Positions 60,090-64,000 of a DNA stretch of 64,000 nt are shown here, piece by piece (position 1 is the stretch's first letter; each line of letters starts with the position of its first letter). Source of the DNA: Symbiodinium natans (taxonomy: Eukaryota > Sar > Dinophyceae > Suessiales > Symbiodiniaceae); assembly GCA_905221605.1 (NCBI GenBank), contig CAJNDS010002734.1, positions 310,001 through 374,000 on the forward strand, in the 5' to 3' direction. Position numbers and translations under genes: made by a program. The notes beneath the pieces were generated by a model, which was not told the origin of the DNA, did no database searches, and saw only the letters and a list, made by a program, of their open reading frames with translations.

Positions 60090-61235
60090 GCCCGCTTTTG
60101 GGGTAAAAAGCAGGCTGTTACCAATGCTTCGTGCTTCCACCTTCTTGTGGGACGCAATTTCAATGGCTGAGAGGCGCTGGGAGCCTCTGCATCTCGCAGC
60201 CCTGCAAGAACAAATCAAGAATTGCAGGGTCCGCCTTCTGCCCTGGTGTGATGCATGCACCGAGGGTATCGAGCCGAAGGGTTCGGAATCATTGTGATAC
60301 TCATGGGGCATGGTCATTCTGCAGGTGCCCATGCCGCTCCACTGCCAGATGGTAAACCCTGAGCCCGATAAGACCTTGGTGCAAGAGCTGAGTGCGAGAA
60401 CGGGCCGGGAAGCAAAAACTGCACGCCCGAGCCCTCGTTTCCGCGGATTCCTGGCGTGTGCCGCAGCCCTACACTTGTGCGAACGCAGACACGGACACAA
60501 CATTCCGTGCCAATTCAACAAAGACGTCAACTTGCCCACAGTTGCCCATCATGCCATGCCCAATGCCCCTGCCTTCTGAGCAACAGTTCTCGGCAAGTGA
60601 AGGTTCTCTAACCCATTGGTCACTCAACGAGACGTGTCCCGAATTTGTCTCAGGGTCTCCAGGTGGGCAGCTTTGGGGCAACAACAAGCAGCCCCTGTGA
60701 AAGCCTTCCGACGTTAAGCCCCTGCTTACGCATTCTTGCCATGTCTTGCACCGAAGTTGTCCTGCAGCACTCAGATCCATAGGACGCGCGAGAGCCTCCA
60801 CAACTGAAGAAGCAAGTTCCGAGCTCATTGCTGTGGATGCAGTGGATGCCGGGCCTGCTCTTCGGCCAACACAATCTCCCCCGCTGGATCCCTGAACAAG
60901 ATGCACGACATACTGGTTGCCAAGGACGCAGCTGAACGAGCTGAACACTTCGGGACTTCTTGAAAGCACACAACTCTGTCGCCTTGGCCTTAGGGTTGGC
61001 AAAAAACTATTCGCCTCGGCTTCCTGCCGAGAAGCGTCTGGAACAAAGCAGACCCGGATCCCCCTAACCCAACCCTTCCCCCCATGCAGAACTTTGTGAC
61101 ACCACCCCCCCCCCCCCTCCCTGTGGCTTCAACCCTAAACCCTAAACCCTAACCCCTTTTTTTGAGCAACGAACCCTAACCCCTAAACCCTAAACCGTGT
61201 CGCTTGGAGCAGCCCCGGCCCCCCCCCCCTCCCCC
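60090..61235. other. Likely intergenic, with open frames of unknown value
   Basis: A minus-strand frame (60469-61002) reads MSSELASSVVEALARPMDLS and QVDVFVELARNVVSVSAFAQ. It has no recognisable domain. The stretch lacks telomeric repeats until 61132. Confidence 0.4.
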
Positions 61236-61238
61236 TTC

Positions 61239-63862
61239 CTAAGTCAAGCCGGAGTTTGCCGTCATCTCCACATGCTGCATGCTCTGGGCAGGCCCGGCTG
61301 CCGAGGCGGCGCGCGCGCAAGCGTTTACAATTATGATTTAACTCAAAGAAGTCAGATTATTAATGATATTAGTACTAAATTTGAGAGAAGTCAGATTATA
61401 AATGATATTAATAGTAAATTTGAGACAGGCGCGCCTCTTCGGGCAGGCCTTGCTTGCCAAACCATCCTTAAGGGGGCAGTCTCTGACGCCACCTGTGGTG
61501 GTGCTCAAGCCGACAAGCTAAGCCGTGGACAACTAGCAACCCTAAACCCTAAACCCTAAAGCTAAGACGTGGACAACTAGCTTTGTCATAGAGGCTCGGC
61601 CGGCCACGTCTCCTGCAGAAAGAGCTCTTCGACTTGCCCGCAAGGATGCAAAACGACATCCTGATATCCTGATGACATCAGCAACGTCAGGTCCTTCGTC
61701 CTGCGTGACGCATTTCGTCACCTACAGTACTCACACTTGGAGGTTCATGGTACTTATTAACCATTTATAACTGTACTTTTAACCCACTGAGAAGCCCCTT
61801 AAGTGCCCTAATATGGTTATAAGTACCGTTATAAGTACCGCTATAAGTACAGTTGTAATTGGTGAATAAGTACCATGAATCTCCAAGCATGGGATGCGCA
61901 GGAGCAAAAACTCCAACAACAGCGAAAATCTGTTGATCCGCACCATGGCCTCCATCAAGCGTTTCCGCCAGGCATGGGCAAAGCTGGCTGCTGTGGCCTC
62001 ATGGCTATTTCGCGCAGGTTCGTGCAAGCCCCCCGCCCTTCTCGTTCTGATCATCTGAGGCGTCCTGTTTCTCAGTGTCGACCAACTTCGAAACCGCTCC
62101 TAGTTGCTCCTAAGCCTCACCGGTTCCTGCGTGTCCGGCTCATGTGCATGACTGCATGAAGAAAGATGGAGATATGCACACAAAGATTTCCAACTGTCTG
62201 AATTTATGCAGCTTAATTATGCAATATTTCTATGCCTTCATGATGTTCTCATGATGTATGTCTCTATGATGAATTACCTATGTTATTTCATGATGTGTTC
62301 GTGACATATCCCCATCCTGAACTCTGAAGGCCCGACGATGCGTTGCTGCGTGGCCCGCCATTCCTTCCACGTCACCTTCCAGGAGGTCTCAGGGTTTAGG
62401 GTTTAGGGTTTAGGGTTTAGGGTTCAGGGTTCAGGGTTTAGGGTTTAGGGTTTAGGGTTTAGGGTGCCATCTGCAGCTCCATTTCCTGCCTCCAGCCGCC
62501 TATAACCCTTACGATGTGTGAGTTTTCGGGTGGCTTGTGATTATAAAGGCTTAGGGAAACTTAGGGAAACCCCAAACTAGGCCATGGTTGGGATAATATT
62601 TTAAAAACTTAAATCTATATTCCTTATTGGGTTTAAGTACCCGTAAAAATGTAAAATGTTACCCAACTATGACAGAGCAAAGAGCATGCCCGTGGAAATG
62701 CCTGTCGCTGCCCCTGCTGCTCACGGGAGGAGTTGGCCATCTGCAGCGTCAGCAACAGTGGGTTTAGGGTTTAGGCTTTAGGTTTCTTTTCGTTTAGGGT
62801 TTAGGCTTTAGGCTTTAGGGTTTAGGATTTGTTTTTAGTTTAGGGTTTAGGGTCTAGGGTTTAGGGTTTCATCACTGTCACATGACAGGAGCCCTAACAC
62901 CCAAAATAGCGGTCGGAATAACTGCTAATGGTAGTCCCTTAGGGTCCCTGTATAATTCTACTGTAGGAACCCCCCAAAACCCTATTCAAATTATTAAGGC
63001 CCCTATATTACAGGACGTCTGTGTCTGAAGTGAAACAGCCTCCTTGGTGGTGGAAGTCTCGCGTTCCCGAGCCCCGGAATCAATAGCGACATTGGTTGCA
63101 GGGTTGCAAGCATCGCGTTCCAGCGAGTTCCCGCAGACTGCCGAAGCAACCCTAAACCCTAAACCCTAAACCCTAAACCCCAGCCTCGAATCGCTTGGCC
63201 TCTTGGAAATCCTGCAAGCAGCAGTCGCTTCGACAGGGTTGCCTACATGAGGGTTTCACGGAGCCTTAGGGTTTAGGGTTTAGGGTTTAGAGTTTAGGGT
63301 TTAGGGTTTAGGGTTTGGGGTTTGGGGTTTGGGGTTTGGGGTTTGGGGTTTGGGGTTTAGGGTTTAGGGTTTCGGGTATACCTGCGCATACACAAGAAGG
63401 CCCATAACATAGCATATCTTGGAGGTTCATGGTACTTATTAACCATTTAACCATTCATGACTGTACTTACTTATAACCCACTTATCAGCCCCTGAAGTGC
63501 GGTAATGTGGTTATAAGTACAGGTATAAGTACAGTTATCATTGGTTAATAAGTACCATGAACCTCAAAGTGTCCCGCACATGGCCACGCGCAAGCATGGG
63601 GACTGTGGAAGAGCCGCCAGTGATGAGTGTGTCTTGTGAGCGCGGGTTTAGGGTTTAGGGTGTAGGGTTTAGGGTTTAGGGTTTAGGGCGACACCAGAAA
63701 AGGCACCACTGAGCAAAGCACGGCGTCTGCTGGGGCTTCAAATCCAGTCTGGCAACAAGATTCGGCAAACATCGGTGGTTGCACGTCAGCCCTGAACTGA
63801 CATCTTTCCCTAACAAAGCTTTTGGGGCTTCCTGCTGTCTCTGAGCCACAAGCGCCTCGAAA
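61239..63862 (-). CDS. Unknown multi-exon gene
   Basis: Collinear minus-strand exons: about 63690-63862 (GFEALVAQRQQEAPKALLGK), about 63572-63640 (RSQDTLITGGSSTVPMLARG), about 63190-63235 (QDFQEAKRFEA), about 63016-63140 (NPATNVAIDSGARERETSTT), about 62685-62760 (LTLQMANSSREQQGQRQAFP), about 62318-62388 (SWKVTWKEWRATQQRIVGPS), about 61893-62010 (ATAASFAHAWRKRLMEAMVR then INRFSLLLEFL), possibly 61430-61500, and a last exon ending at TAG 61239-61241 (AGPAQSMQHVEMTANSGLT). No domain is recognised. Introns hold CTTGGAGG elements, a TCATAGTTGGG element and telomeric arrays. Confidence 0.5.
61334..61430. other. AT-rich island with duplicated 39-bp unit
   Basis: About 97 bases, roughly 75% AT, between GCGCGC-rich flanks. 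AGAAGTCAGATTATTAATGA...AAATTTGAG occurs twice. The plus strand is fully open as two copies of RSQIINDISTKFE-like sequence. It resembles neither the telomeric DNA nor the element families. Confidence 0.7.
61736..61887. mobile_element. CTTGGAGG-family element with CA duplication, reference copy
   Basis: CTTGGAGGTTCATGGTACTT ... AAGTACCATGAATCTCCAAG, CA on both sides, no telomeric insert, 152 bp. Confidence 0.88.
62395..62466. repeat. TTTAGGG array with TTCAGGG pair
   Basis: Ten units, two of them TTCAGGG and adjacent. Confidence 0.95.
62577..62677 (-). mobile_element. TCATAGTTGGG-family element, copy 2
   Basis: Inverted ends CTCTGTCATAGTTGGG and CCCAACCATGGCCTAG, 101 bp, flanked by TTTG on both sides (plus strand CAAA at 62573-62576 and 62678-62681). 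It directly follows a coding exon of the 61239-63862 gene. Confidence 0.85.
62760..62872. repeat. Degenerate TTTAGGG/TTTAGGC tract
   Basis: TTTAGGCTTTAGG units mixed with TTTAGGG. Confidence 0.9.
63268..63378. repeat. TTTAGGG array with six-unit TTTGGGG block
   Basis: TTTAGGG, then six consecutive TTTGGGG, then TTTAGGG. The same arrangement is seen at 27760-27905. Confidence 0.96.
63418..63569. mobile_element. CTTGGAGG-family element
   Basis: CTTGGAGGTTCATGGTACTT ... AAGTACCATGAACCTCAAAG. Nearly the same length and interior as 61736-61887; flanking dinucleotides have diverged. Confidence 0.85.
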
Positions 63863-63892
63863 CCCACCCTAAACCCCAAACCGTACACCCCC

Positions 63893-64000
63893 TAAACCCT
63901 AAACCCTAAACCCTAAACCCTAAACCCTAAACCCTAAACCCTAAACCCTAAACCCTAAACCCTAAACCCTAAACCCTAAACCCTAAACCCCAACCCCTAA
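63893..64000. repeat. CCCTAAA array running off the window end
   Basis: About fourteen CCCTAAA units, ending CCCCAACCCCTAA. Orientation alone does not show a chromosome end; equally long arrays occur internally. Confidence 0.95.

Noticed and set aside
63893..64000. Window end as a true chromosome telomere
   Set aside because: The array is no longer or purer than several internal arrays (for example 21960-22098), and units near the end are already diverged. Nothing marks it as terminal.
1..64000. CRISPR array from regularly repeated short units
   Set aside because: Units are head-to-tail 7-mers without unique spacers, and the DNA is clearly eukaryotic with spliced genes.
1..64000. tRNA, rRNA, snRNA or full spliced-leader RNA genes
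   Set aside because: No sequence with the needed conserved boxes or folds was found by eye. A covariance-model search would be needed to exclude small ones.

Overview
This is nuclear DNA of a eukaryotic alga or protist, most likely a dinoflagellate. Three independent signs support that. (1) Remnants of the 22-nt dinoflagellate spliced leader lie just upstream of two minus-strand coding regions (6568-6580 and 34624-34638), as expected for reverse-transcribed, re-inserted mRNAs. (2) Reconstructed introns use GT, GC and GA donors mixed freely, the dinoflagellate pattern. (3) The dominant repeat is TTTAGGG, the telomere repeat reported for dinoflagellates (also of plants and chromerids). Base composition is near 50% GC. 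I see no bacterial operons, rRNA, tRNA or CRISPR array.

Genes are chopped into exons of about 25-140 bp, so most are invisible as long open frames. Joining exons by hand gives five recognisable genes, all on the minus strand: an aldo/keto reductase (17325-23686, 15 exons), a kinesin motor (24102-32469), a fatty-acid desaturase-like protein with three histidine boxes (32987-34562, three exons whose lengths sum exactly to an open frame), a C2HC zinc-finger protein (46422-47240), and a voltage-gated, cyclic-nucleotide-binding-type potassium channel (52733-57200, possibly starting at 60086). There is also an unknown two-exon protein (40500-41951), a proline-rich/zinc-ribbon candidate (about 43470-45374), an unknown gene at 61239-63862, an unknown gene at 23-2133, a coiled-coil gene at 16075-16965, and an intronless frameshifted retropseudogene at 4900-6567. 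Only one convincing plus-strand exon was found (35813-35992). This one-way gene order also fits dinoflagellates.

Layout: 0-2.2 kb unknown minus gene; 2.2-4.9 kb transposon-like elements and a 65-bp tandem repeat; 4.9-6.6 kb retropseudogene; 7-17 kb scattered minus-strand exons of unidentified genes; 17.3-34.6 kb aldo/keto reductase, kinesin and desaturase, head to tail; 35-40 kb mostly repeats; 40.5-49 kb several small minus genes; 49.4-52.5 kb mostly repeats; 52.7-60.1 kb potassium channel; 61.2-63.9 kb unknown minus gene; the window ends inside a telomeric array.

The striking feature is that well over a hundred TTTAGGG/CCCTAAA tracts, in both orientations, fill introns and intergenic DNA and often touch exon ends directly. 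Alongside them are at least ten families of short (70-180 bp) terminal-inverted-repeat elements. Several sit in coding sequence as exactly removable introns flanked by 4-bp direct repeats, that is, as introners. In several places a telomeric array lies inside, or replaces one end of, such an element. The potassium channel contains an intron that is an inverted-repeat element with a telomeric array as its interior. This link between introner-like elements and internal telomeric DNA is the most interesting system in the window.
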